64,000 nucleotides of DNA from Natrinema ejinorense (GTDB lineage: Archaea; Halobacteriota; Halobacteria; Halobacteriales; Natrialbaceae): assembly GCF_002494345.1 (NCBI RefSeq), contig NZ_NXNI01000001.1:558001-622000 (forward strand), written 5' to 3'. This document shows positions 47,563 through 56,978 of this stretch, in pieces. Below the pieces are notes generated by a model, which saw nothing but the letters and a program-made list of their open reading frames with translations, ran no database searches and was not told where the DNA came from. Made by a program: the position numbers and the translations under genes. Position 1 is the stretch's first letter. Every line of letters begins with the position of its first letter.

Positions 47563-49374
47563 TCATTCGACCGTGACGCTCTTCGCGAGATTACGCGGTT
47601 TGTCGATCGGGCGGTCGAGTTGCTTCGCGGCGTAGTAGGAGAGCAACTGGAGTTGGACGTTCGCGAGCAGACCCGCCCAGACGGGATGGGTTTCGGGGAC
47701 CGACAGGTGTGCGTCGGCGATGTCGACGAGGGGCTGCTCGTCCGGTCCGACGGCGACGATCGGCGCACCACGGGACTGAGCCTCGATCGCGTTCGTCTTC
47801 GTCTTGTCGTCGTCGTCACCGCCGGTCGCGATCGCGAATACGGGCGTCTCCTCGGTCACGAGCGCGAGCGGGCCGTGTTTGAGTTCCCCGGCGGCGAACC
47901 CTTCCGCGTGCTCGTAGGTGATCTCCTTGAACTTCAACGCGCCTTCGAGCGCCACCGAATGCCCGAGCCCGTGCCCGATGAAGAAGTACGAATTGCTGTC
48001 GAACATCTCCCGAGCGAGCGTCTCCGCCCGCACCGTCTCGAGGACGGCTTCGACGTGTTGTGGGAGATTCTCGAGCGCCTGGAGCATCGCCGATCGGTCC
48101 GCGACGGGAGTCGCGTCCGGAACGTCTCCGGCGATGCGCTGGGTGAGCAGGGCGAGCGTGACCGCCTGTGAGGAGTAGGTCTTCGTCGCCGCGACGCCGA
48201 CTTCCGGGCCGGCGCGGATGTAGACGGCGTCGTCGGCTTCGCGTGCAGCCGTCGAACCGACTACGTTGGTGACGGCGAGCGTCCGCGCGCCGCGTGCGGC
48301 CGCTTTCCGGACCGCATCGAGCGTGTCGGCGGTTTCGCCGCTCTGGGTGACCGCGACGACGAGCGTGGTCTCGTCGACCGGCCCGGACGTGGATTCGTAC
48401 TCGCTCGCGCGGAGGACGTCGGCCCGCACGCCCGCCTCCCGCATCAACTGCCCGCCGTACATCGCCGCGTGATACGACGTCCCGCAGGCGACGAACTGGA
48501 CGGACTCGATACCGTCGAACGAGCCGGGTGGGAGGTCCTCGAAGGCGACGTCCCCGTCCTCGATCCGACCCTCGATCGTGTTCGAGAGGGCCGTCGGCTG
48601 CGTCTCGATCTCTTTGAGCATGTAGTGGTCGTACTCGCCTTTCCCCGCGTCCGCCGGGTCCCAGTCGACGGTGTCGACGGACCGTTCGATCGGCGTCCCG
48701 TCGAGGTCGGTGATCCGGTAGGAGTCGGGTTCGAGAACGACGAGGTCGCCGTCCTCGAGGTAGATCACTTCGTCGGTGTGATCGAGGAACGCCGGCACGT
48801 CGCTGGCGAGGTACCACTCCTCCTCGTCGAGACCGAGGACCAGCGGAGAGCCCTTTCGCGCCGCGTAGACTCGCTCCTCGCCGTCGACGATCGCGGCGAT
48901 CGCGTAGCTCCCCTCGAGCGTGTCGACGGCCTCGCGGACCGCCTGTTCGGTATCGTCGGTCGTCGCCAGGCACTCGTCGATGAGATGCGGGATGACCTCC
49001 GTGTCGGTGTCGCTCTCGAACTCGTGGCCCCTCGCCGTGAGCTCCGTCCTGAGCTCGTCGTAGTTGTCGATGACGCCGTTGTGGACGACCGCCACGTCAC
49101 CCGCCGTGTCCGTATGCGGATGGGCGTTCTCGTCGGTCGGTGGCCCGTGCGTGCTCCAGCGGGTGTGGCCGATCCCCATGTTTCCGTGCGGGTCGCTATC
49201 GAGCGACGATTTGAGGTCGGACACTTCGCCGGACGTCTTGTGGACTTTCACACCCGATCCGTTCTGGACGGCGATCCCCGCCGAGTCGTAGCCGCGGTAC
49301 TCGAGGTTCTCGAGACCCGAGAGGAGCGTCTCCGCCGCACTTCCGTGGCCGATACGGGCGATGATACCGCACAT
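47563..49374 (-). CDS. glmS: Glutamine-fructose-6-phosphate aminotransferase (isomerizing)
   Basis: 603 residues. Met is followed by the N-terminal nucleophile Cys (MCGIIARIGHGSA), and the glutaminase domain has YRGYDSAGIA, GHTRWSTHGPPTDENAHPH. Two SIS domains follow (VACGTSYHAAMYGGQLM, VTQSGETADTLDAV), ending KPRNLAKSVTVE. It makes glucosamine-6-phosphate, the entry to UDP-GlcNAc and the glycan genes downstream in the window. ATG 49374 must be the start because Cys2 has to be exposed; the frame runs open to 49575. Confidence 0.94.
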   Translation of the reverse strand: MCGIIARIGHGSAAETLLSGLENLEYRGYDSAGIAVQNGSGVKVHKTSGEVSDLKSSLDSDPHGNMGIGHTRWSTHGPPTDENAHPHTDTAGDVAVVHNGVIDNYDELRTELTARGHEFESDTDTEVIPHLIDECLATTDDTEQAVREAVDTLEGSYAIAAIVDGEERVYAARKGSPLVLGLDEEEWYLASDVPAFLDHTDEVIYLEDGDLVVLEPDSYRITDLDGTPIERSVDTVDWDPADAGKGEYDHYMLKEIETQPTALSNTIEGRIEDGDVAFEDLPPGSFDGIESVQFVACGTSYHAAMYGGQLMREAGVRADVLRASEYESTSGPVDETTLVVAVTQSGETADTLDAVRKAAARGARTLAVTNVVGSTAAREADDAVYIRAGPEVGVAATKTYSSQAVTLALLTQRIAGDVPDATPVADRSAMLQALENLPQHVEAVLETVRAETLAREMFDSNSYFFIGHGLGHSVALEGALKFKEITYEHAEGFAAGELKHGPLALVTEETPVFAIATGGDDDDKTKTNAIEAQSRGAPIVAVGPDEQPLVDIADAHLSVPETHPVWAGLLANVQLQLLSYYAAKQLDRPIDKPRNLAKSVTVE

Positions 49375-50049
49375 CAGCCCAACACCTCCCGAGCAGCGGC
49401 CATCGACCACGGTGTCCCATCTGACGACCGCCGTGCGACGCGGGTGACGATGGTCGCGTCGGTCGTTTCGAGCCGATCCGAGACCGCTGCCTGAACTGCA
49501 GTACTGGTTCGTGTCATGGGTAGTTCCGACCCCGTCCGCCAGTACCGGCGACGGCCGGGGCTTCACTCTCACCACGTGTGACAGCGGCCATTACTATAGC
49601 ACGAATAAGTCAGTACTGCGAATACGACCGGCCCTATCGGCCGTCTAATTCCCCATTCGGCCCTCGAAACCGTCTCTGTTCGTCTCAGCCGGGTTGCAAT
49701 CCCGACGTCCCCTGGGGGTTGTCCGGTTCCGGCTATCGGAACGGTACCGATAGTAGCCACTGAACGTCACTGCACACCCGATCGCACGACGGCTTCGCGA
49801 TCGGTATGTAACCCGGTTCGAATGTTCCCGCCGATCGTTCGGCAACGACCGATCGGATCGTGTCCTGACGAACCCGCTGGACGCCGTGACGGCTCCCATC
49901 TCCGCTCCGAACTGTCGCTCGGACGTGCGGTCTCGAGTTCGAGACGGGGGTCGTCGCAGCCGGACGTCTGATCGGCCTCGAGCGGGTAACTAGTGGGTGA
50001 AAACGGGGAGGGGGTGACTGGTGGGTAAGAACTGGGATCCGGTACGTGC
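49375..50049. promoter_or_regulatory. glmS upstream region
   Basis: 675 bases without a supported gene. A TATA-like patch near 49592-49610 could give glmS a leader of about 200 bases. Overlapping inverted repeats GTTCCG/CGGAAC (49726-49742) and TATCGG/CCGATA (49734-49752) form two mutually exclusive hairpins farther upstream. Two imperfect copies of a GTGGGTRARAAC motif lie near 49992 and 50020. No tRNA found. Confidence 0.35.
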
Positions 50050-50697
50050 CTACGGCAGGGGGTTATCGACTTCGTCGGACTCCCCTTCTCGACTCGGCGG
50101 TCGATCGGCCAGCGTGATGACGTTCTCCCGACCGACGGATTGCTTCTCGATCGTGCCGTCGGCGTGCATCTGCGAGCAGATCCGGCTCACTTTCGACTTC
50201 GACCAACCGGTTTCTTCGGTGATCCGATGTTGACGAATCTGGCCGTGATTCGCGACGAGGAGCCGGACCACTCTTCCTTCGTCGCTCAGGAGTTGTGGCG
50301 GCGTGTCCGGTGAGAGATACGACTCGTAGGCCCCGCGGTCGCTCGCTCGTGTGCGGCCCGAGTCGTCTTCGTCAGCTCCCGTCTCCGGCACCAGCACGAG
50401 CGACGAAACGTCGATATCGCGCTCCGATAGCACGTCGGCCATGCGGAGACCGACGAGTCCGGTGATCAACAGGAAGAGAACCGCGATCAGGGCCCATTCC
50501 CAGACTGACGTCACTCGAAGCAGTTGTACCCCAGACAACGATCCACCGGACCGGTCGCCGATCTGTGAAACGGCCGGTCCCGATGCGATCGCGTGGACGT
50601 CGTACCGCTGTATCGAAGCCGGAGCCATGTCGATCGAGATGCTGCTCTGCATCGATGCGAACCGTGCTCTGACTCCGATCTGGGGCGTGGACACCAT
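50050..50697 (-). CDS. Membrane-tethered winged-helix regulator (DUF7343-like)
   Basis: 215 residues. A short N-terminal outer segment precedes one transmembrane helix (VWEWALIAVLFLLITGLVGL, about 66-85), then a polar linker and a C-terminal winged helix: VVRLLVANHGQIRQHRITEE, then GWSKSKVSRICSQMHADGTI (recognition helix). This matches haloarchaeal membrane-anchored HTH regulators. It diverges from the nucleotide-sugar dehydrogenase gene and may control it. The start at 50697 lacks a signal peptide. Confidence 0.75.
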   Translation of the reverse strand: MVSTPQIGVRARFASMQSSISIDMAPASIQRYDVHAIASGPAVSQIGDRSGGSLSGVQLLRVTSVWEWALIAVLFLLITGLVGLRMADVLSERDIDVSSLVLVPETGADEDDSGRTRASDRGAYESYLSPDTPPQLLSDEGRVVRLLVANHGQIRQHRITEETGWSKSKVSRICSQMHADGTIEKQSVGRENVITLADRPPSREGESDEVDNPLP

Positions 50698-50790
50698 GAT
50701 TCGCGGTTCTGATTGCAGTCGGTGCGAGACCGAGTCACGAGCGTCGTGACCTCGCCGACTGCATCGGATATCCGATCCACGCCTCCTTCA

Positions 50791-50827
50791 TTATAGAGCA
50801 ATACAGGTGGGTTTAACAATGGTTTAA
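50791..50827 (-). promoter_or_regulatory. Promoter and tandem GGTTTAA sites of the regulator gene
   Basis: A TATA-like TCTATAA on the minus strand at 50791-50796 precedes the start by about 95 bases. Two GGTTTAA copies at 50810-50816 and 50821-50827, spaced 11 bases, lie just upstream of it on one helical face. Confidence 0.4.
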
Positions 50828-50912
50828 GGGCTCGGACGAGCGACTCCCGGTCCGCTCAATCCGTCAGCAGCGTTCCCGACCGTCGACGCCCGCTCGTTGT
50901 CGCGTCTACACT

Positions 50913-50936
50913 GGTTTATTCGAGGTATAGTAAACC
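50913..50936 (+). promoter_or_regulatory. GGTTTA inverted repeat upstream of the dehydrogenase gene
   Basis: GGTTTA at 50913-50918 and TAAACC at 50931-50936 form an inverted repeat around a TATA-like patch, 112 bases before ATG 51048. It shares its core with the tandem sites near 50810-50827. Confidence 0.35.
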
Positions 50937-51047
50937 CCCTCAACCGACTCGTCGATTCTACGGGACGCCCCGCGAATTGCGGGTGCACGGATTCCGGAGT
51001 CACCGTTGCACGCGGTTGTGCGACGGGTCAGCGACAACGCATCACCC

Positions 51048-52451
51048 ATGACCACGATAATCAGCGACACGGAGACGCAAGCCGACGATCGGGAGAGCGA
51101 CCAGCACGCACGAAAATCGAGTAGTCACGACGGGACCGCCCTCGAGCACTCGAACGCACAGTCGACGCGTGCGGCGACGATCTGTGTCGTCGGACTGGGA
51201 TACGTCGGCCTCCCGCTCGCAGTCGGGTTCGCCCGGTCGAACTACCGCGTCATCGGCTACGACGTCGACGGCGTGACGGTGGATCGACTCCAGAAGGGTG
51301 TCGACACGACCGGCGACCTCTCCGACGACGCGATCCAGGACGGTGACATCTCGTATACCACCGACCCGACCGAGATCGGTGCGGCTGACTACGTCATCAT
51401 CGCCGTTCCCACGCCCATCGACGACGACGATCGGCCGGACCTCGGCTACGTCGAGAGCGCGGCGACCACCGTCGGTTCGAAGATGGATCCCGGGACGACG
51501 ATCGTCCTCGAGTCGACGGTCTATCCGGGCACGACGCGCGAAACGCTCGTTCCGGTACTCGAAGACGCCTCCGGTCTGACCGCTGGCACGGACTTCTTCG
51601 TCGGGTACTCTCCGGAACGGGCCACGCCGGGCGACGAGGAACACGGCCTCGAGGACGTCGTCAAAGTCGTCAGCGCACAGAACGAGTCGGTCCTCGAGGA
51701 CGTAGCGACGCTGTACGAGTCGGTCGTCGACGCGGGCGTCCATCGCGCTCCGTCGATCGAGGTCGCCGAAGCCTGCAAGGTCGTCGAGAACGCCCAGCGG
51801 GACCTCAACATCGCGTTCGTTAACGAGCTCTCGATGGCCCTCGACAACATGGACGTCGACGGACAGGCGGTCCTCGAGGCCGCGGGCACGAAGTGGAACT
51901 TCCACGACTATCGGCCGGGGCTGGTCGGCGGCCACTGCATTCCGGTCGATCCGTACTTCTTCGCGTACCGATCGGCCCGGGAAGGGTTCGACCCCGAACT
52001 CATGCAAACGAGCCGGCAGGTCAACGAATCGGTGCCCGACCACGTCGCCGAGCAGACGATCAAGGCGCTCAACCAGTGTCACAAGACGCTCCGCGACAGT
52101 CGCGTCCTGGTGTTGGGGCTGGCGTACAAACCGGGCGTCGGGGACATCAGAAGTTCGAAGATCGGCAACGTCATCGACGTACTCCGGGAGTACGACATCG
52201 ACGTCGAGGGGTTCGACCCGTTCGCGGACGACGATGCGGCCCGGGAGTCGTTCGGCATCGAAGTTCAGGAGCGACTCTCGTTCGAGGGCTTCGACGCCGT
52301 CATGCTCGCGACGCCGCACGCGGAGTTCGAACAACTCGACCTCGAAGCGGTGGCGGGCGAACTCGCCGACGATCCCGCACTGATCGACGTGACCGGCACG
52401 GTCGACGAAGACATCGCCGCCGATGCAGGACTCGTCTACCGGAGGTTGTGA
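51048..52451 (+). CDS. Nucleotide-sugar dehydrogenase (UDP-N-acetyl-D-mannosamine dehydrogenase type)
   Basis: 467 residues. After a polar N-terminus (1-42), VVGLGYVGLPLAVGFARSNY is the NAD motif, and YSPERATPGDEEHGLEDVVK and VGGHCIPVDPYF (catalytic Cys, near 294) are diagnostic for UDP-glucose/UDP-ManNAc dehydrogenases. It oxidises the C6 hydroxyl to a uronate. With glmS nearby, UDP-ManNAcA or UDP-GlcNAcA is a reasonable product. ATG 51048 starts MTTIISD. First gene of the glycan block. Confidence 0.9.
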   Translation: MTTIISDTETQADDRESDQHARKSSSHDGTALEHSNAQSTRAATICVVGLGYVGLPLAVGFARSNYRVIGYDVDGVTVDRLQKGVDTTGDLSDDAIQDGDISYTTDPTEIGAADYVIIAVPTPIDDDDRPDLGYVESAATTVGSKMDPGTTIVLESTVYPGTTRETLVPVLEDASGLTAGTDFFVGYSPERATPGDEEHGLEDVVKVVSAQNESVLEDVATLYESVVDAGVHRAPSIEVAEACKVVENAQRDLNIAFVNELSMALDNMDVDGQAVLEAAGTKWNFHDYRPGLVGGHCIPVDPYFFAYRSAREGFDPELMQTSRQVNESVPDHVAEQTIKALNQCHKTLRDSRVLVLGLAYKPGVGDIRSSKIGNVIDVLREYDIDVEGFDPFADDDAARESFGIEVQERLSFEGFDAVMLATPHAEFEQLDLEAVAGELADDPALIDVTGTVDEDIAADAGLVYRRL

Positions 52452-52568
52452 TACGATGCGAGAGCAGCGGTCCGTCTTCGATGAACCAGTCGTCCGGGCG
52501 GTGGGCCGATCACCGTCGGGAGCAGTCTCCGTCTCGAACTGCCGGCCGATCGCGGAGGTAGATCGACG

Positions 52569-53639
52569 ATGCGAGCGATGATAACGATCCAGCACCCCGG
52601 CCACGTCCACTTCTTCCGGAATCCGATCGCGGAACTGGAAGCGCGAGGCCATGACGTCTACGTCTTCGCTCGGGAGAGCGGCGTCGCCGTCCGACTCCTC
52701 GAGGCGTACGACATCGATCACGAGGTACTGGCCGGCGAATCCGACTCCCTAGTCTCGCTGGCGGCAGTGCAGGCGACGTACGAGTGGCGACTGCTGCGGC
52801 GAGCGCATCGGATCGATCCGGACGTAATCACGGCGATCGGCGGCGTCGCTGCCGCTCACGTCGCGTCGATGGTACGAACGAAGAGTCTCGTCTTCTACGA
52901 CACCGAACACGCGACTCTCATCACGACCCTCGGCTATCCGTTCGCGGACGTGATCGCCACGCCGGCGTGTTATCGGGACGATATCGGCCCGAAACAAGTG
53001 ACGTACCCGGGCTATCACGAACTCGCCTATCTCCACCCCGAGCGGTTCGACCCCGATTCGACGGTACTCGACGACGTCGGGATCAGCCCCGAGGAGTCGT
53101 TTGCTGTCGTTCGACTCAGCAGTTGGGACGCCTCCCACGACGTCGGCCACGGCGGCTTCGACGACCCCCGCGAGGTCGTCGACCGACTCGAGGACGCGGG
53201 CGTCCGGGTTCTACTGACGGCCGAAGGAGAGCCGCCGGCCGCCCTCGAATCGTATCAGTTCGAGACGTCGCCGGACCGGATGCACGACCTGCTCGCATAC
53301 GCCGACGTCGTCCTGAGCGAGGGGGCGACGACCGCGGCGGAAGCCGCGGTGCTCGGCACGCCCGCGATCTACGTGAATCCGCTTTCGCTGGGCTACACGA
53401 CGGAGCTCGAGGAAGAGTACGGCCTGCTGTTCGAATACAACGGCGACGGGAGACACGCACGCGGGCTCGAGCGGGCCAGCTCGGTCGTCGAGGAGCCAGC
53501 CGACACGTGGGCACGGCGTCGCGAGCGCCTGCTCGCCGATCGGATCGACGTTACGGACTACGTCGTCCGACGAATCGAAACGCTCGCACGGGCACGTACG
53601 GCGGGACGATCGACTCCTGCAGCCGATGTTAGCCACTGA
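52569..53639 (+). CDS. DUF354 family glycosyltransferase-like protein
   Basis: 356 residues. ITIQHPGHVHFFRNPIAELE is the DUF354 N-terminal signature, and VLSEGATTAAEAAVLGTPAI the GT-B donor-binding loop. The family belongs to the UDP-glycosyltransferase/MurG-like superfamily. It begins 117 bases after the dehydrogenase gene and its TGA overlaps the next ATG. Confidence 0.85.
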   Translation: MRAMITIQHPGHVHFFRNPIAELEARGHDVYVFARESGVAVRLLEAYDIDHEVLAGESDSLVSLAAVQATYEWRLLRRAHRIDPDVITAIGGVAAAHVASMVRTKSLVFYDTEHATLITTLGYPFADVIATPACYRDDIGPKQVTYPGYHELAYLHPERFDPDSTVLDDVGISPEESFAVVRLSSWDASHDVGHGGFDDPREVVDRLEDAGVRVLLTAEGEPPAALESYQFETSPDRMHDLLAYADVVLSEGATTAAEAAVLGTPAIYVNPLSLGYTTELEEEYGLLFEYNGDGRHARGLERASSVVEEPADTWARRRERLLADRIDVTDYVVRRIETLARARTAGRSTPAADVSH

Positions 53640-54601
53640 TGAAGGTACTCCAACTGGTCACGTCGCCGCGGCCGTTTTTCGACCAGCAGGTGTCGGTCCT
53701 CGAGGACCGCGGCGTCGACTGTACGGTCCTGGCGGTTCCCGGCGAACACAGCGGGGATGCGGGCCGGTCGGCGGTGGATTACGCCCGATTCTACCCGAAA
53801 CTACTCTCGGCGGTCCGATCGACGTCGTACGACCTGGTGCACGCGAACTACGGGCTCGTCGCCCCCTTCGCGCTCGCCCAGCCGACGCGGCCGGTCGTCG
53901 TGACGCTGTGGGGAACCGATCTCATGAGCGAGCAGTCGTGGCTCCGATCAGTCAGTCGCCACAGTGCCCGCCGATCGGACGCCGCGATCGTCCCGAGTCG
54001 AACCATGTCGCGCGAACTCGAGACCGAGCACCGACTGATTCCCTTCGGCGTCGACACCGAACTGTTTCGACCGATGTCGAGAGCCCAGGCGCGCGAATAC
54101 ATTGGCTGGGAGATCGACCGACCGGTCGCGCTCTTCCCGTACGACCGGACCCGCTCGGTCAAGGACTTCCCACGGGCCCGTCGGCTCGTCGAGCACGCGG
54201 ACGTCGACGTCGAACTCCGAACGGTCTCCGGCGTCGCTCACGAGGCGATGCCCTACTACATGAACGCGAGCGACGTCCTGCTGGTCACGTCGAAACGCGA
54301 AAGCGGCCCGATGGTCGTCAAGGAAGCCGCCGCGTGTAACCTGCCGGTCGTCTCGACGGACGTCGGATTCGTCCGCGAGACGGTCCGCGGCGCGACCAAC
54401 TGCGTCGTCAGCGACAACGACGGGGCGCTCCTCGGCGGGCTCGAGCGGGCCATCGAAGATGAGGGGCGTTCCGACGGTCGCGAGTCGATCGACGGACTCT
54501 CCGTCGAGTCCCTCGGGGAGCGTCTCCACGGATTGTACGGCCGATTAGTGGACCGGGACGAAGAGCTGAGCCATCCGACGGGGGTCAGTCATGACGTATA
54601 G
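53639..54601 (+). CDS. Glycosyltransferase family 4 protein
   Basis: 320 residues. VLQLVTSPRPFFDQQVSVLE opens the acceptor domain, LWGTDLMSEQSWLR is typical, and SKRESGPMVVKEAAACNLPV gives the E-x7-E motif of GT4. It overlaps the DUF354 stop by one base and the next gene by 11 bases, so the three are co-translated. Confidence 0.87.
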   Translation: MKVLQLVTSPRPFFDQQVSVLEDRGVDCTVLAVPGEHSGDAGRSAVDYARFYPKLLSAVRSTSYDLVHANYGLVAPFALAQPTRPVVVTLWGTDLMSEQSWLRSVSRHSARRSDAAIVPSRTMSRELETEHRLIPFGVDTELFRPMSRAQAREYIGWEIDRPVALFPYDRTRSVKDFPRARRLVEHADVDVELRTVSGVAHEAMPYYMNASDVLLVTSKRESGPMVVKEAAACNLPVVSTDVGFVRETVRGATNCVVSDNDGALLGGLERAIEDEGRSDGRESIDGLSVESLGERLHGLYGRLVDRDEELSHPTGVSHDV

Positions 54602-56567
54602 ATCGCTGTCGGAACTGCGACCGTTGCGACTCGACACCGTCGCGGCGATCGGCGGATTCCTGCTCGCGGCGGTGCTGTTTCCGCTGCGATTTCTCATGTC
54701 GCAGATTTACCTCAATACCGTTCCGGTGATCCTCGGCACCGCGTGTGCGTTGTATCTCCTCTCCCTGTATCAGCGGGACGACTCGCGGGCGTTCCCGACC
54801 CTTCCGTCGGCGGTGTCGATGGCGCTCCCGAGTGCCGTTCTGGTCGGACTCACGGGGCTCGTGGTGCTGGCGGTCGTTCAGGGTGCGCGAACGCACCTCT
54901 TCTTTGGACTGGCGAGCGTCGTCGGGACGCTCGTTATCGGCCAGATCATCTTCGCGGGCGATCGCGACCTCCACCCCGGCTTGCTGCTCCTCCAGATCGT
55001 CTGCTTCGCGTTCGTCTTCCGGTTCACCGCGCTGTACGCGACGCCGGGATACATCGGGATCGATATCTGGACGCACCAGGAGTTCGTCGACGCGATTCTC
55101 GCGGAGCAATCCCTCAGCGCGATTTCCCACGACAAACACTACGGATCGCCGTTTTACCACCTGCTGGTCGCCGCCTCGTCGCTGCTGTACGACGTCCCGA
55201 TTCGCGCCGCGTTGTACCTCTCCGTCGGGCTCGTGATGCCCCTGTCGACCTTGCTCGTCTACGCGACCACGAACCTGCTCGTCTCGCCGCGATGGGCGGT
55301 GCTGGCGACCGCGTTCTACGCCTTCGCGAGCCACGTCGCGAGGTGGGGAATGCAGCTCATCCCCACGAGTCTGGGGCTCGTCTTCTTCCTCGCGATGCTG
55401 TACGCGCTGATCCGCGTGATGCGGATCGAGTACACGATCCGGGACTTCTCGCTCCTGCTCCTGTTGAGCGTCGCCGTTATCCTCACCCATCAGGTGTCGA
55501 CGTTCATCATGCTCGTCCTGTTGCTCGCGGCGTTTCTCGCACAGCTCGTGTTCGTGATCGGGCCGCTCGGGCTCACCCGGCTCGACACGAGCGTTTTCCG
55601 GACGAAAAAGCCGGTCAATCTCGTCGGGCTCGTCGTCTTCAACCTCGGACTGACGATCTTCGTGTGGTCGCTGACACCGTATCGTCAGGAGTCGTTCCTC
55701 GCGACGGTCCTGAGTTACTTCACGCAGACGCTCGAGGAGAGCGCCGGATTCCTCAATACCGCGGGTGACTCGTCCGACGGGGCCAAAGCGGGGGCAGAGG
55801 CTGCGCCCACGCTGATCGAACAGCTCGTACCCTATGTGGACAACCTCGGATTCCTGCTCCTGCTCGGTGTCACGTTCGTCGGCTGTCTGTACGTCGTCCA
55901 CAGGAGACGCGCCGAACAGTCGGTGTTCACCCTCCTGCTGGCGGCGGCGTTCATGCTGGTGTTCATCCTCGGACTGCCGATGTTCGGCATTCGGAGCTTC
56001 ATTCCGACGCGCTGGTTCGCGTTCCTCTACGCGCCGATGGCAGTCCTCGGCGCGATCGGAGTACGGACGCTGAGAGGGAACATGACGCCGGCACTGGTCG
56101 TTTCCGTGTTACTCGTCATCGTGCTCGTCTATCCGGGTGCGATGGTCCTCGCCGCCGAGAGCAACGCCGAAAACCCGGTCTTCGCGAACCAGCACGAGCG
56201 CCTCGCGTACGACGAATCGGAACTCACCGCGGCCGAGTCGATCGGCGAGCTGACCGGTTCGCCCCGGGGTGAAGAGATCCGTCCCGATCAGCAACTCCAC
56301 ACCGATCATCCCTATCAGACGTTGTTCAGTCGGACCGGCGCGTATCCGTCGACGACGACCGCGACGGTTCCCGAGGACGGCGTCGCGGACCACGACTACA
56401 CGGTCTATCGATCGGCACAATCGACCGACGCGACGTACGTCACGGATAGTGACGGCGAGGCGCGGATCGCACAGCTCGCTCGAGGGCAACTCTGTCGGCC
56501 TGACCAGGCCACGGTCTACACGAACGGGGATGTGACGATGTGTACGCCCGCTCCGTCGAGTAGCTGA
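54591..56567 (+). CDS. Large multi-spanning membrane protein, GT-C-like
   Basis: 658 residues, about 13 transmembrane helices followed by a 125-residue extracytoplasmic C-terminus. TPGYIGIDIWTHQEFVDAIL near 148-167 contains an acidic DxW motif in the first outside loop, where GT-C transferases place their metal-binding acid; FIPTRWFAFLYAPMAV lies near 470. I do not assign a named family. It probably uses a lipid-linked sugar for surface polysaccharide. It overlaps the GT4 gene by 11 bases. Confidence 0.6.
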   Translation: MTYRSLSELRPLRLDTVAAIGGFLLAAVLFPLRFLMSQIYLNTVPVILGTACALYLLSLYQRDDSRAFPTLPSAVSMALPSAVLVGLTGLVVLAVVQGARTHLFFGLASVVGTLVIGQIIFAGDRDLHPGLLLLQIVCFAFVFRFTALYATPGYIGIDIWTHQEFVDAILAEQSLSAISHDKHYGSPFYHLLVAASSLLYDVPIRAALYLSVGLVMPLSTLLVYATTNLLVSPRWAVLATAFYAFASHVARWGMQLIPTSLGLVFFLAMLYALIRVMRIEYTIRDFSLLLLLSVAVILTHQVSTFIMLVLLLAAFLAQLVFVIGPLGLTRLDTSVFRTKKPVNLVGLVVFNLGLTIFVWSLTPYRQESFLATVLSYFTQTLEESAGFLNTAGDSSDGAKAGAEAAPTLIEQLVPYVDNLGFLLLLGVTFVGCLYVVHRRRAEQSVFTLLLAAAFMLVFILGLPMFGIRSFIPTRWFAFLYAPMAVLGAIGVRTLRGNMTPALVVSVLLVIVLVYPGAMVLAAESNAENPVFANQHERLAYDESELTAAESIGELTGSPRGEEIRPDQQLHTDHPYQTLFSRTGAYPSTTTATVPEDGVADHDYTVYRSAQSTDATYVTDSDGEARIAQLARGQLCRPDQATVYTNGDVTMCTPAPSSS

Positions 56568-56978
56568 TCGTCCCGCCGTCGTCGACCGTCCGCTTCTTCT
56601 CGAACCACTGGAACGGGCTGACTGTGCGTGGACCCGTCGATCTCGTTCCATTCGGCGATGGTGTAGTCGACCACCGGTCGTCCATCGGCTGGGTCTCTGA
56701 CGACCGTCCCCGGATCTCAGCGGCTCCTCGAGGCGGACACGACCGTTGGTCCCTGTACTCGATTACGACGATCGACACCGTTCTCTGTGCGATCCTCGAC
56801 GTACCCGTGACTCGAGTCACGCTCTGTGCCCCGAATGGGACACCACCCTTCGACTGGAGAACATCACGCAGAACGGTTACGAGAAGCACACAGTGAGGAC
56901 TCAGACGTTTGCGACCGGCGAAGTAGATTACTCTCGTAGTGTCCGTGCAGACCCGCTTCTTTAGCGGTTGATCGACGA
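56568..56978. other. Gene-poor region
   Basis: 411 bases between convergent genes. Small frames (for example 56624-56896 plus) have no family or acidic composition. Nothing recognised. Confidence 0.35.

Noticed and set aside
49375-49575. Possible glmS riboswitch/ribozyme in the leader
   Set aside because: The known glmS ribozyme is bacterial, and no core sequence was recognised.
49805-49825. GGTTCGAAT resembling a tRNA T-loop
   Set aside because: Flanking bases do not pair into a T-stem, and no acceptor, D- or anticodon arm could be placed.
56624-56896. 90-codon frame between the GT-C-like and DUF457 genes
   Set aside because: No recognisable family and atypical composition.
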